The notes beneath the pieces are model-generated. The model saw nothing but the letters and a program-made list of their open reading frames with translations. It had not been told where the DNA came from and did no database searches. A stretch of DNA of 64,000 bases. Origin: Pantoea sp. 1.19 (GTDB lineage Bacteria; Pseudomonadota; Gammaproteobacteria; Enterobacterales; Enterobacteriaceae). Where the stretch lies: positions 109,050-173,049 of the forward strand of contig NZ_MRBS01000003.1 in assembly GCF_001922585.1 (NCBI RefSeq), in the 5' to 3' direction. A program made the translations under genes and the position numbers. Shown here in pieces: positions 56,761-63,698 of this stretch (the stretch's first letter is position 1; each line of letters opens with the position of its first letter).

Positions 56761-59076
56761 ATGTCTCAGCCCGAGAACGGCCCATTTATCCCGGCCATCC
56801 GCTGGCCGGTACCGAAAAACAACCGGGGCGGGGAGTTCAGTCATCTCGAGGAGATGCTGGCGCATCTGGAGGGGGAAGCCACCGGACACTGGCTCATTGG
56901 CCGCAATGGCATGTGGCACGGCGGAATTCATATCACCGACACCACCACGCCGTGGTGTGCTCTCAGCGGCCAGGCGATGAATGAGGCCGTTGATTTCCCG
57001 GTGCCGTTTAAGGGGGAGCAGGCCGTGCGCTGTATGGCGGACGGTGAGGTGGTGGCCTACCGGATTAACCGGGATTACCTCACCGTGCCGTGGTACTGGG
57101 GAGATTTGCACTACTCCGGATCCTTTGTGCTGGTCCGCCACCGTATACAGCCAGGAAAAACGGCAGAAAGCGGGCTGACCTTTTACACGCTGTACATGCA
57201 CCTTGCGCCCTGGATGGCCTACCCGGAGCAGGACAGCACGGCGTTCAAAGTGGCAGACGGCCAGCACCTGAAGGCGTATGTCGATGAATCCCGGCAGTGG
57301 GTGGCGGCAGACTTGCCGCCCGGCACGCGGGTGACATGGGACAGGGCGGTGAGCGCCGACACGATGACCGGGAGCAACGGGCGGCAGTATGCGCACGTTA
57401 CGCTGGCCGAGCCGGTTGCGGGCCGCATGAGCCTGAAAGCCGGTGATCGGGTATGGACAGTATGCGGCAAAGGGAATCTGGTTCCGGCCCGCGACAGCGC
57501 CACCCGCCCGGCGTGGTGGTCCCCGTTCCTGCCGCCGTCACGTGAAACTGTGCAGTTTGATACGGTGGTGTGTCCGGCACCTTATCCGATTAAGGCCGGG
57601 GACCCGGTGGGGCATCTGGGCTATTTTCAGGTCCCCAGCGAAGACGGGCATGAAAAACGCTATCAGGTGCACATTGAGTGCCTGACCACCGACGACCTGC
57701 CGCGCTTCCTGAGCAACCCGGAAGGCGTGGGGCGCGACACCCCCGCCTTTGCCCGCTGTCCGAAAGGTATTCCGGTGTACCTGCAATTCAGCAGTGGAGA
57801 CATACAGAAGGGCCTGATAACCACGACGAGCGACACGGTGATGGCGCTGTCCGGGCAGGCGGTGACGGACAAAGCGGGGAAGCGCTACTGGCCGGACGGA
57901 TCGGCGCACGGGCTGCTGGCGGAGTCGGATATGCAGCTGCTTTCCCGGTATGACCTGGCGGGTCGGGGTTTTGAGACCACGGAGGACAGCCCGGCGAGCT
58001 TTGACCACCTTGACGGGAAGACGCAGCCGAAAGGGCTGGTGAAGACGATTTTTGAGCGGTTCTTCAACGTAGCGGATAATGACGGGCAGCCCTACAGCAA
58101 GGCGGAGGCGTTCAACTACCGGCAGCTGCTGGACAAGATTGATGATGGAAAATCCACCTGGTATAACGCAGAGCAGTACCGGCGTGCGGTGCAGAATCGG
58201 TCAATGCGCGATCACCTGAACAGTCTGTGCGTGAAGCACCCGAGCGACTGGTACTACTCGTCGGAAACGCCGGTGTGGAAAGCGTTCTTTACGCCGCAGC
58301 TGAAAAAAGAAGCGCCGGAGTGGTACGCTTACAGCATGAAGTTCCTGACGGATATCCGCTGGATGTACCGTGTGGCCGGGATGGTGGAAAATCCGTGGCA
58401 TATGCACCCGCTGGTGTTTCTCGATGCTGTTGCAGAAAAATTTAGTGACACGATCAATTTTGACACTAGTTTAGGTGTTTACAGAATATCCAAAAAATCA
58501 GCAGATTTAATTTTAAAAGCTGAGGGCTATCAGAAATCTCCTTATGTGCCAAAAGGTAGTGGTTCTAGTGGTGTAACTATTGGATATGGTTATGATTTAG
58601 GGCAGCAGACTGTATCTAACATGAAAACAATGCTTTCAGATTTTTTTACTACGGAGCAATTAAGCCGATTAGAAAAAGCCATTGGATTAACAGGGAGTAA
58701 TGCTATAGCTATTATCCCTTCGTTAAGGGATATAACGATTAGCAATGAAGATGCTGTATCTCTGGCTATGAAGATAAAATTAAAATATGCACAAATAGTT
58801 GTGGATACATATCCTGAGGTTTTAAAAACGCATCCTCATTGTCAGGGTGCAATGCTTTCATTGGTAATTAACCGTGGGACGTCCTTTAGTAAACCGAATG
58901 TTGAGTCTCGTGTTGAAATGAAAAATATACATGATGACTTTGTTTCTGGGCGGTTGGCTGATATCCCTAATCAGTTCCGTTCAATGAAAAGACTTTGGAT
59001 TGGGAAAGGGCTCGATGGGTTGGTGACCAGGAGAGAAGATGAAGCTAAATTATTTGAAGAAGGGCTATCTGAATGA
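56761..59076 (+). CDS. Effector-like protein with M23-like N-terminal region and pesticin-like muramidase tip
   Basis: A 771-residue modular protein, probably an antibacterial toxin delivered by a type VI-like system (inferred). Residues about 1-310 resemble an M23/LytM fold: WHGGIHITD (53-60), YTLYMHLAP (about 145) and YQVHIE (about 301-306), with some metal ligands changed. Residues to about 556 (HPLVFLDA) form a GC-rich core. The tip, 557-771, is AT-rich and looks like a pesticin-type muramidase: KAEGY with the likely catalytic Glu588, then GVTIGYGYDLG (604-614) and RREDEAKLFEEG at the end. The stop overlaps the immunity gene by four bases. No signal peptide is seen. Confidence 0.75.
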   Translation: MSQPENGPFIPAIRWPVPKNNRGGEFSHLEEMLAHLEGEATGHWLIGRNGMWHGGIHITDTTTPWCALSGQAMNEAVDFPVPFKGEQAVRCMADGEVVAYRINRDYLTVPWYWGDLHYSGSFVLVRHRIQPGKTAESGLTFYTLYMHLAPWMAYPEQDSTAFKVADGQHLKAYVDESRQWVAADLPPGTRVTWDRAVSADTMTGSNGRQYAHVTLAEPVAGRMSLKAGDRVWTVCGKGNLVPARDSATRPAWWSPFLPPSRETVQFDTVVCPAPYPIKAGDPVGHLGYFQVPSEDGHEKRYQVHIECLTTDDLPRFLSNPEGVGRDTPAFARCPKGIPVYLQFSSGDIQKGLITTTSDTVMALSGQAVTDKAGKRYWPDGSAHGLLAESDMQLLSRYDLAGRGFETTEDSPASFDHLDGKTQPKGLVKTIFERFFNVADNDGQPYSKAEAFNYRQLLDKIDDGKSTWYNAEQYRRAVQNRSMRDHLNSLCVKHPSDWYYSSETPVWKAFFTPQLKKEAPEWYAYSMKFLTDIRWMYRVAGMVENPWHMHPLVFLDAVAEKFSDTINFDTSLGVYRISKKSADLILKAEGYQKSPYVPKGSGSSGVTIGYGYDLGQQTVSNMKTMLSDFFTTEQLSRLEKAIGLTGSNAIAIIPSLRDITISNEDAVSLAMKIKLKYAQIVVDTYPEVLKTHPHCQGAMLSLVINRGTSFSKPNVESRVEMKNIHDDFVSGRLADIPNQFRSMKRLWIGKGLDGLVTRREDEAKLFEEGLSE

Positions 59077-59546
59077 AAAAAATAATTTTTCTTTTTTTTA
59101 TGAGCTTTTCTGCGTTTGCTCATGCACACTGTGCAAGTGCAAATACCGATGAATTGGAAAAATGCTCTTATAGTGAGTATAAAGTACAGGATGATACTCT
59201 TAATTATTTATATCAAACTATAATTAAATCATTTCCCGATATAAAGTCCGAGGTGAAGGATTCTCAGAAATTATGGATTAAGAGCAGGGATGAAATTTGC
59301 GCATACACTCCTGATGATGGGAGTGAGTATAAAATAAGTCAAAATGCTTGCATGTCCCAGCAAACATACGAGAGGAATCGTGAGTTAAAAGCCATCATCG
59401 CAAAAGAGGCCAATAGACGTGTGCCACAATCAATGCCAGATTCTAAATGGAATGACTACATAAAACGTCATTGTGAGTTTATGGAGAAGCAGTTCTCGGA
59501 TACTGGATGTAAAGATAGAAATCAGTTTCTTCATTCATCTCAATAA
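59073..59546 (+). CDS. LprI-like (DUF1311) periplasmic immunity protein A
   Basis: A 157-residue exported protein (signal peptide MKKIIFLFFMSFSAFAHA). The mature part follows the DUF1311/LprI pattern, LNYLYQTIIKSFPDIKSEVKDSQKLWIKSRDEIC and a conserved Cys-x-TxxR region (CMSQQTYERNRELK). LprI-type proteins bind and inhibit lysozymes, which fits protection from the muramidase tip encoded just before it. The start overlaps the effector stop (ATGA), so the two are co-translated. AT-rich like the tip. Confidence 0.8.
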   Translation: MKKIIFLFFMSFSAFAHAHCASANTDELEKCSYSEYKVQDDTLNYLYQTIIKSFPDIKSEVKDSQKLWIKSRDEICAYTPDDGSEYKISQNACMSQQTYERNRELKAIIAKEANRRVPQSMPDSKWNDYIKRHCEFMEKQFSDTGCKDRNQFLHSSQ

Positions 59547-59576
59547 TGAAATACTACTCTGATGAAAAGGATCTTC

Positions 59577-59605
59577 TTGAGATCCTTTTTGTCTGAGCGT
59601 AATCT
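59577..59605 (+). promoter_or_regulatory. RNA II primer promoter, copy 1
   Basis: TTGAGA (59577-59582), 17-base spacer, TAATCT (59600-59605): the same boxes and spacing as the pMB1 RNA II promoter. Confidence 0.85.
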
Positions 59606-59618
59606 CTTGCTCTGTAAA

Positions 59619-59720
59619 CGAAAAACCACCTTGGAAGGTGGTTTGATCGAAGGTTCAGTAAATCGGCAAGTTTCTGAACCGTGGTAACTGGTCTTTTGCG
59701 GGAACAGTCACCAAATTCGT
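59619..59720 (-). ncRNA. RNA I antisense RNA, copy 1
   Basis: About 100 nucleotides antisense to the RNA II leader. Promoter on the minus strand: ATGAAG (59756-59751), 18 bases, TAAACT (59732-59727). It ends in a stem AAACCACCTT/AAGGTGGTTT followed by T residues. The sequence in the first two stem-loop regions differs from copy 2. The -35 differs by one base from the TTGAAG of copy 2 and pMB1, so it may be weaker. Confidence 0.8.
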
Positions 59721-59976
59721 ATACTCAGTTTAGCTGCTATAAAGCAGCTTCTTCATGAGAAAAGTAACTTTTTCACATCAGTGTTCCCGCGATCTCCAGT
59801 TACCAGTGGCTGCTGCCAGTGGCGTTTTTGCGTGCTTTTCCGGGTTGGACTCAAGTGAACAGTTACCGGATAAGGCGCAGCAGTCTAGACTGGCCCCATG
59901 AACCTCCAGACAACTGGTATCACTTAAGTTAGTGATAGTCTTAATACTAGTTTTTAGACTAGTCGTTGGAGTCCGG

Positions 59977-60342
59977 ATGATTGATGTTTTAGGTCCAGAG
60001 AAGCGCAGGCGGCGCAGTGTTCAGGAAAAAATCGCCATTGTTCAGCAGAGTTTTGAACCCGGTATGACCGTGTCACTGGTTGCCCGTCAACACGGCGTAG
60101 CGGCAAGCCAGTTGTTCCTTTGGCGCAAGCAATATCAGGAAGGCAGTCTCACCGCCGTTGCCGCTGGTGAACAGGTTGTACCCGCATCGGAGCTGGCCTC
60201 TGCGATGAAGCAAATTAAAGAGCTGCAGCGCCTGCTGGGAAAGAAAACTATGGAAAACGAGCTGCTGAAAGAAGCCGTTGAATATGGCCGACAAAAAAAG
60301 TGGATAGCGCACGTGCCCTTGTTGCCGGAGGATGGCGAATAA
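59977..60342 (+). CDS. insC: IS2 regulatory protein InsC (OrfA)
   Basis: The 121-residue OrfA of IS2, nearly identical to the E. coli protein: [18 protein letters not shown], then a helix-turn-helix ([19 protein letters not shown]) and a leucine-rich coiled coil ([25 protein letters not shown]). It binds the IS2 ends and represses its promoter. The A7G slippage site used to make the InsCD fusion is at about 60292-60299. Intact here although its partner is broken. Confidence 0.95.
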   Translation: MIDVLGPEKRRRRSVQEKIAIVQQSFEPGMTVSLVARQHGVAASQLFLWRKQYQEGSLTAVAAGEQVVPASELASAMKQIKELQRLLGKKTMENELLKEAVEYGRQKKWIAHVPLLPEDGE

Positions 60343-61044
60343 GCCTCGTCAGTCGTTACCTCCGGGTCTCACGTGCGCAACTGCATGCCATGGCCCGTCG
60401 GTCGAAGAACTGGCAGGATCGCCGGTGCAAGTGCAAGCCTGATGATACAGAAGCGCTGGCCCGTATCCATACGGTTATCGGCGATCTGCCTACCTATGGT
60501 TATCGTCGGGTATGGGCACTGCTGCGCAGACCATCAGAAACTGACGACATGGCGGTGATCAATGCTAAACGTGTATAAACGTTCGCACTGGACTGCTGCG
60601 ATCGCGAGGCACTGCACTGGGCGGCCAGTACCGGTGGATATGACAGTGAAACCGTACAGGACGTCATGCTGGGTGCGGTGGAACGACGCTTTGGCCGCAA
60701 CCTGCCAGTATCCCCAGTTGAATGGCTGACAGACAACGGTTCAGCTTACCGTTCTCATCAGACGCGTCAGTTCGCCAGAATGGTAGGGCTGGAGTAAACA
60801 TACGGCGGTACGCAGTCCGGAAAGCAACGGGATGGCAGAGAGCTTCGTGAAAACGATGAAGCGCGACTATATCAGCATCATGCCGAAGCCCGACGGGTTA
60901 ACGGCGGTAAAGAACCTTGCGGAGGCCTTCGAACATTATAACGAATGGCATCCGCATAGTGCGCTGGGATATCGTTCGCCACGGGAATATCTGCGGCGGC
61001 GTACCAGTAATGGGTTAAGTGATAAAAAGTGTATGGAAATATAG
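60300..61044 (+). pseudogene. insD: IS2 transposase InsD (OrfB), broken
   Basis: Starts [21 protein letters not shown] and reads normally to VINAKRV at 60576. About 50 codons including the first catalytic Asp region are then missing, with a stop, and sequence resumes at [14 protein letters not shown] second break at about 60796 (two bases lost before [19 protein letters not shown]) shifts the frame again. The DDE glutamate part and C-terminus ([11 protein letters not shown]) remain. The element cannot move by itself. Confidence 0.92.
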
Positions 61045-61055
61045 GGGCCAATCCA

Positions 61056-62011
61056 TACAGCAAGGCGGATGCGTTCAACTACCGGCAGCTGCTGGACAAG
61101 ATTGATGATGGAAAATCCACCTGGTATAACGCAGAGCAGTACCGGCGTGCGGTGCAGAACCCGGCAATGCGTGACCATCTGTACCGGCTGTGCGTGAAGC
61201 ACCCGAGCGACTGGTACTACTCGTCGGAAGCGCCGGTGTGGAAAGCGTTCTTTACGTCGAAGCTGAAAAAAGAAGCGCCGGAGTGGTACGCTTACAGCAT
61301 GAAGTTCCTGACGGATATCCGCTGGATGTACCGTGTGGTAGGGATGGTGGAAAATCCGTGGCATATGCACCCGCTGGTGTTTCTTGATGCTATAGCTATG
61401 AACGCTAAGATGTGGGTGCTGGGTACAACGTCAGAACACTATGAGTCCGGTGGAAGAGGGCCTGGCGTTGTGTCTTCAGGGCGGGGGGATCATGGTGGGG
61501 CTTCGTATGGATGCATCAGTTATCTTCTAAACTAGGCGTTGTGCAGGATTATATTCAGCAATCAAAATATAAAGATAGACTCACCGGTTTGCAGGTTGGG
61601 ACACAAGAATTTAATACTGAGTGGAAAAAAATAGCTAGCGAACATAAAGAGGAATTTTCTCACGAACAATATCTTTTTATAAAGAAAACTCATTATGAAG
61701 TACAGCTAGGGTTCCTTGCTAAAAAAGGTATTAATATAAATCATAAGCGAGCGGCTATACATGACATGATATGGTCTACTTCAGTTCAATATGGACCATA
61801 TACAGACATTATAATTAAAGCCACAAAAGAGCTTTCTTTTGAAACTGCTACTGACGCTAAAATTATAACTGCGGTGCAAGATTATAAGTACGCGCATGTA
61901 GAAACAAAATTTGCTAGCTCCCCAGCTCTTTGGTCTGGCTTGAAGGATAGGGCTGTAAGTGAGAAAGCTAAGCTATTGGATTTGTCTCAATATAATTATG
62001 AGGTCGAATAA
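61056..62011 (+). pseudogene. Second effector core fragment with a different, frameshifted toxin tip
   Basis: Bases 61056-61391 are a close copy (well over 90% by eye) of 58091-58428, the end of the effector core (SKADAFNYRQLLDKIDDGKS to HPLVFLDA). The 5' part is missing, cut at the IS2 end. A new AT-richer tip follows: LGTTSEHYESGGRGPGVVS and GRGDHGGASYG, then in the next frame HQLSSKLGVVQDYIQQSKY, THYEVQLGFLAKKGI and AAIHDMIWSTSVQYGPY. These motifs recall a phage-type peptidoglycan hydrolase domain. One base is missing near 61511-61515, so the toxin is inactive as it stands. Confidence 0.8.
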
Positions 62012-62415
62012 TGATGAAGTTTATTAATTTTGTTGGTGTGGCTATCTTTGCAATGTCTTTTTCTGCATTCTCACAAAATGTGAGTGAATATAGTAAAGAG
62101 TATGCTAATTGTATATCTAAAACAGAAAATAATCCCATGTCAACGGAGTGCGTTGACTCAGAAATAAATGCACAGAACAAGTCAATAGACTCATTCATTG
62201 GTAAGCATGGAGATATAACCTCTCCAGAGGATGGTAATACTGTAGATCTCAAGTCATTCACTGATAATCAGCGTAAATACATCGATGGTAAATGTGACTT
62301 GTGGCTGAAAACTGGAGGGCAAAACGGAATTCTTTTAAATAAACAGTGCGTTTTGGATGAAACGATTTCGCTTAAAAAGTTGTTGTCTAACTTTGTTAGT
62401 TCAGTTGATGGTTAA
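62011..62415 (+). CDS. LprI-like (DUF1311) periplasmic immunity protein B
   Basis: A 134-residue protein with signal peptide (MMKFINFVGVAIFAMSFSAFS) and four Cys in the mature part (NCISKTENNP, TECVDSEINAQN, GKCDLWLKTGGQNG, KQCVLDETISLKKLL), the layout of DUF1311 lysozyme-inhibitor-like proteins. It is clearly different from immunity protein A. The ATG overlaps the stop of the toxin-tip frame (TAATG). The frame is intact even though the toxin is broken, so it could still protect the cell. Confidence 0.72.
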   Translation: MMKFINFVGVAIFAMSFSAFSQNVSEYSKEYANCISKTENNPMSTECVDSEINAQNKSIDSFIGKHGDITSPEDGNTVDLKSFTDNQRKYIDGKCDLWLKTGGQNGILLNKQCVLDETISLKKLLSNFVSSVDG

Positions 62416-62437
62416 TTAAATCATGCGGAGGATCTTC

Positions 62438-62466
62438 TTGAGATCCTCCATGGATCGTCGTAATCT
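62438..62466 (+). promoter_or_regulatory. RNA II primer promoter, copy 2
   Basis: TTGAGA (62438-62443), 17 bases, TAATCT (62461-62466), identical in boxes and spacing to pMB1. Confidence 0.87.
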
Positions 62467-62481
62467 CTTGCCCTGTAAACG

Positions 62482-62583
62482 AAAAAACCCGCCAGAAGGC
62501 GGGTTGGTTCGGGTTCTTCGAGCGGCAAACTCGTTGAAACCGGGCGATAACTGATCTTCGCAGGAACAGTCACCAAATCAGTA
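62482..62583 (-). ncRNA. RNA I antisense RNA, copy 2
   Basis: About 100 nucleotides on the minus strand. Promoter TTGAAG (62618-62613), 18 bases, TAAACT (62594-62589), as in pMB1. Terminator stem AACCCGCC/GGCGGGTT with a run of T. All elements look functional, so this RNA may be made from the chromosome. Confidence 0.85.
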
Positions 62584-62965
62584 CAGTCAGTTTAGCCGCT
62601 ATAAATGGGCTTCTTCAAGAGAAAAGTAACTTTTTCACTTCACCGTTCCTGCGATCTCCAGTTACCAGTGGCTGCTGCCAGTGGCGTTTTTGCGTGCTTT
62701 TCCGGGTTGGACTCAAGTGAACAGTTACCGGATAAGGCGCAGCAGTCGGGCTGAACGGGGAGTTCTTGCTTACAGCCCAGCTTGGAGCGAACGACCTACA
62801 CCGAGCCGAGATACCAGTGTGTGAGCTATGAGAAAGCGCCACACTTCCCGCAAGGGAGAAAGGCGGAACAGGTATCCGGTAAACGGCAGGGTCGGAGCAG
62901 GAGAGCGCAAGAGGGAGCCACCAGGGGGAAACACCTGGTATCTTTAAGTCCTGTCGGGTTTCGCC

Positions 62966-63321
62966 CGTCCTGTCAGATTGATGGTTGAGCCTCACGATTC
63001 TCAAAGATGCACGCCATTCACCGGCAAAAGTCCGGCGAGATACGTGACAACCCCGAGGGAGTGAAGGTGTGAGATTATTTTTTCCGCAGACTTGAACCGT
63101 TTTGCCTCGAGAGCGGCGTGCAGGTACAGTTCGCTGTAGCATGGAAGCCATCAAAGAGGAGGTTCATAGCGTCTTTGCTACTCAGTAACAGCCGGGGGCA
63201 CAACGCATGTTTTGTTTGAGCAAGGCCCCGGAACGCCCATGGGGCAGAAGAGGTACAGGAGGATACCATAGAGTAATGTACCGTAAGCGTTATAGGCCGT
63301 GGATCTCGCCAGTCATTTATA
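62966..63321. other. Unassigned stretch between ColE1 region and dif
   Basis: 356 bases with no gene I recognise. Short inverted repeats (caccggcaaaagtccgg at about 63018-63034; ccgggggca and ggccccgg around 63190-63230) are present. It may be the rest of the plasmid backbone or the junction with the chromosome. Confidence 0.4.
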
Positions 63322-63349
63322 ATTTAACATAATATACATTATGCGTACC
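63322..63349 (-). other. dif: Chromosome dimer resolution site dif
   Basis: On the minus strand the 28 bases read GGTACGCATAA, TGTATA, TTATGTTAAAT: XerC arm, six-base centre, XerD arm. This differs from E. coli dif at one position (A for G at base 4). XerC and XerD act here, under FtsK control, to separate chromosome dimers. Its place next to tus-region genes agrees with the terminus map. Confidence 0.95.
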
Positions 63350-63411
63350 AATGGTGTAGGAGCTCAATGATAATGTCTATTTGTGGCTCATTAGGAATGT
63401 CCAGGCTATAG

Positions 63412-63698
63412 TTTTCAAACAGACGCCTTATGATAAAAGCCGGACTCTGGATCCCCCGCAGACAACGGCCGCCCAAAATTCATCAGCCCCGTTACCGACG
63501 TCCCTGTACCGGCGAACTGATCCAGATAGACGGTTGCGACCATCACTGGTTTGAAAATCGTGGTCGGCCCTGTACTGCTCTGGTTTATGTTGACGATGCG
63601 ACCAGTCGACTCATGCACCTGCTGTTTGTGAAATCTGAATCCACATTTACCTATTTTGAAGCGACACGTGGCTATATCGAGAAATACGGTAAACCCAT
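63412..63698 (+). pseudogene. ISNCY family transposase fragment
   Basis: Part of an ISNCY-type transposase: MIKAGLWIPRRQRPPKIHQ, GELIQIDGCDHHWFENRG (with the first catalytic Asp), TALVYVDDATSRLMHLLFV and YIEKYGKPM. Both ends are missing; the frame is upstream-closed by a stop at about 63409 and cut at about 63698-63707 by the IS3 fragment in the opposite direction. Not functional. Confidence 0.85.

Larger units (their letters stand above)
59565..59885 (+). other. ColE1-type replication control region, copy 1 (truncated)
   Basis: The 5' part of a ColE1/pMB1-like origin. It starts with the aaggatcttcttgagatcc block that carries the RNA II -35, continues through the RNA I/RNA II overlap and the conserved ttaccagtggctgctgccag and ccgggttggactcaag segments, and stops at gcgcagcagtc, where the IS2-like element begins. 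The last 95 bases are identical to 62653-62747 in copy 2. No Rop or Mob gene is present. Confidence 0.93.
59886..61055 (+). mobile_element. IS2-like insertion sequence, defective
   Basis: Left end TAGACTGGCCCC (59886) and right end GGGGCCAATCCA (to 61055) match IS2 terminal repeats. The element is about 160 bases shorter than IS2 (1331 bp) because of a deletion in the second frame. The flanks do not form a target duplication: copy-1 ColE1 DNA lies on the left and effector core on the right, so DNA next to the right end was lost after insertion. Confidence 0.93.
62426..62965 (+). other. ColE1-type replication control region, copy 2 (nearly complete)
   Basis: A ColE1/pMB1-type RNA II region running from ggatcttcttgagatcc through ttaccagtggctgctgccag, gggctgaacgggg, cagcttggagcgaacgac, gagctatgagaaagcgcc, aaaggcgga and tcctgtcgggtttcgcc. 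The block that normally follows in pMB1 and p15A, containing tgatgct-gtcagg and the RNA/DNA switch point, is not recognisable, so it probably cannot start replication. Confidence 0.95.

Noticed and set aside
59881..61060. Five-base target duplication at the IS2-like element
   Set aside because: The flanking bases are cagtc and tacag, which do not match.
62615..63154. Open frame of 179 codons on the minus strand
   Set aside because: It runs antisense through the ColE1 RNA II region, which is structured RNA, and resembles no protein.
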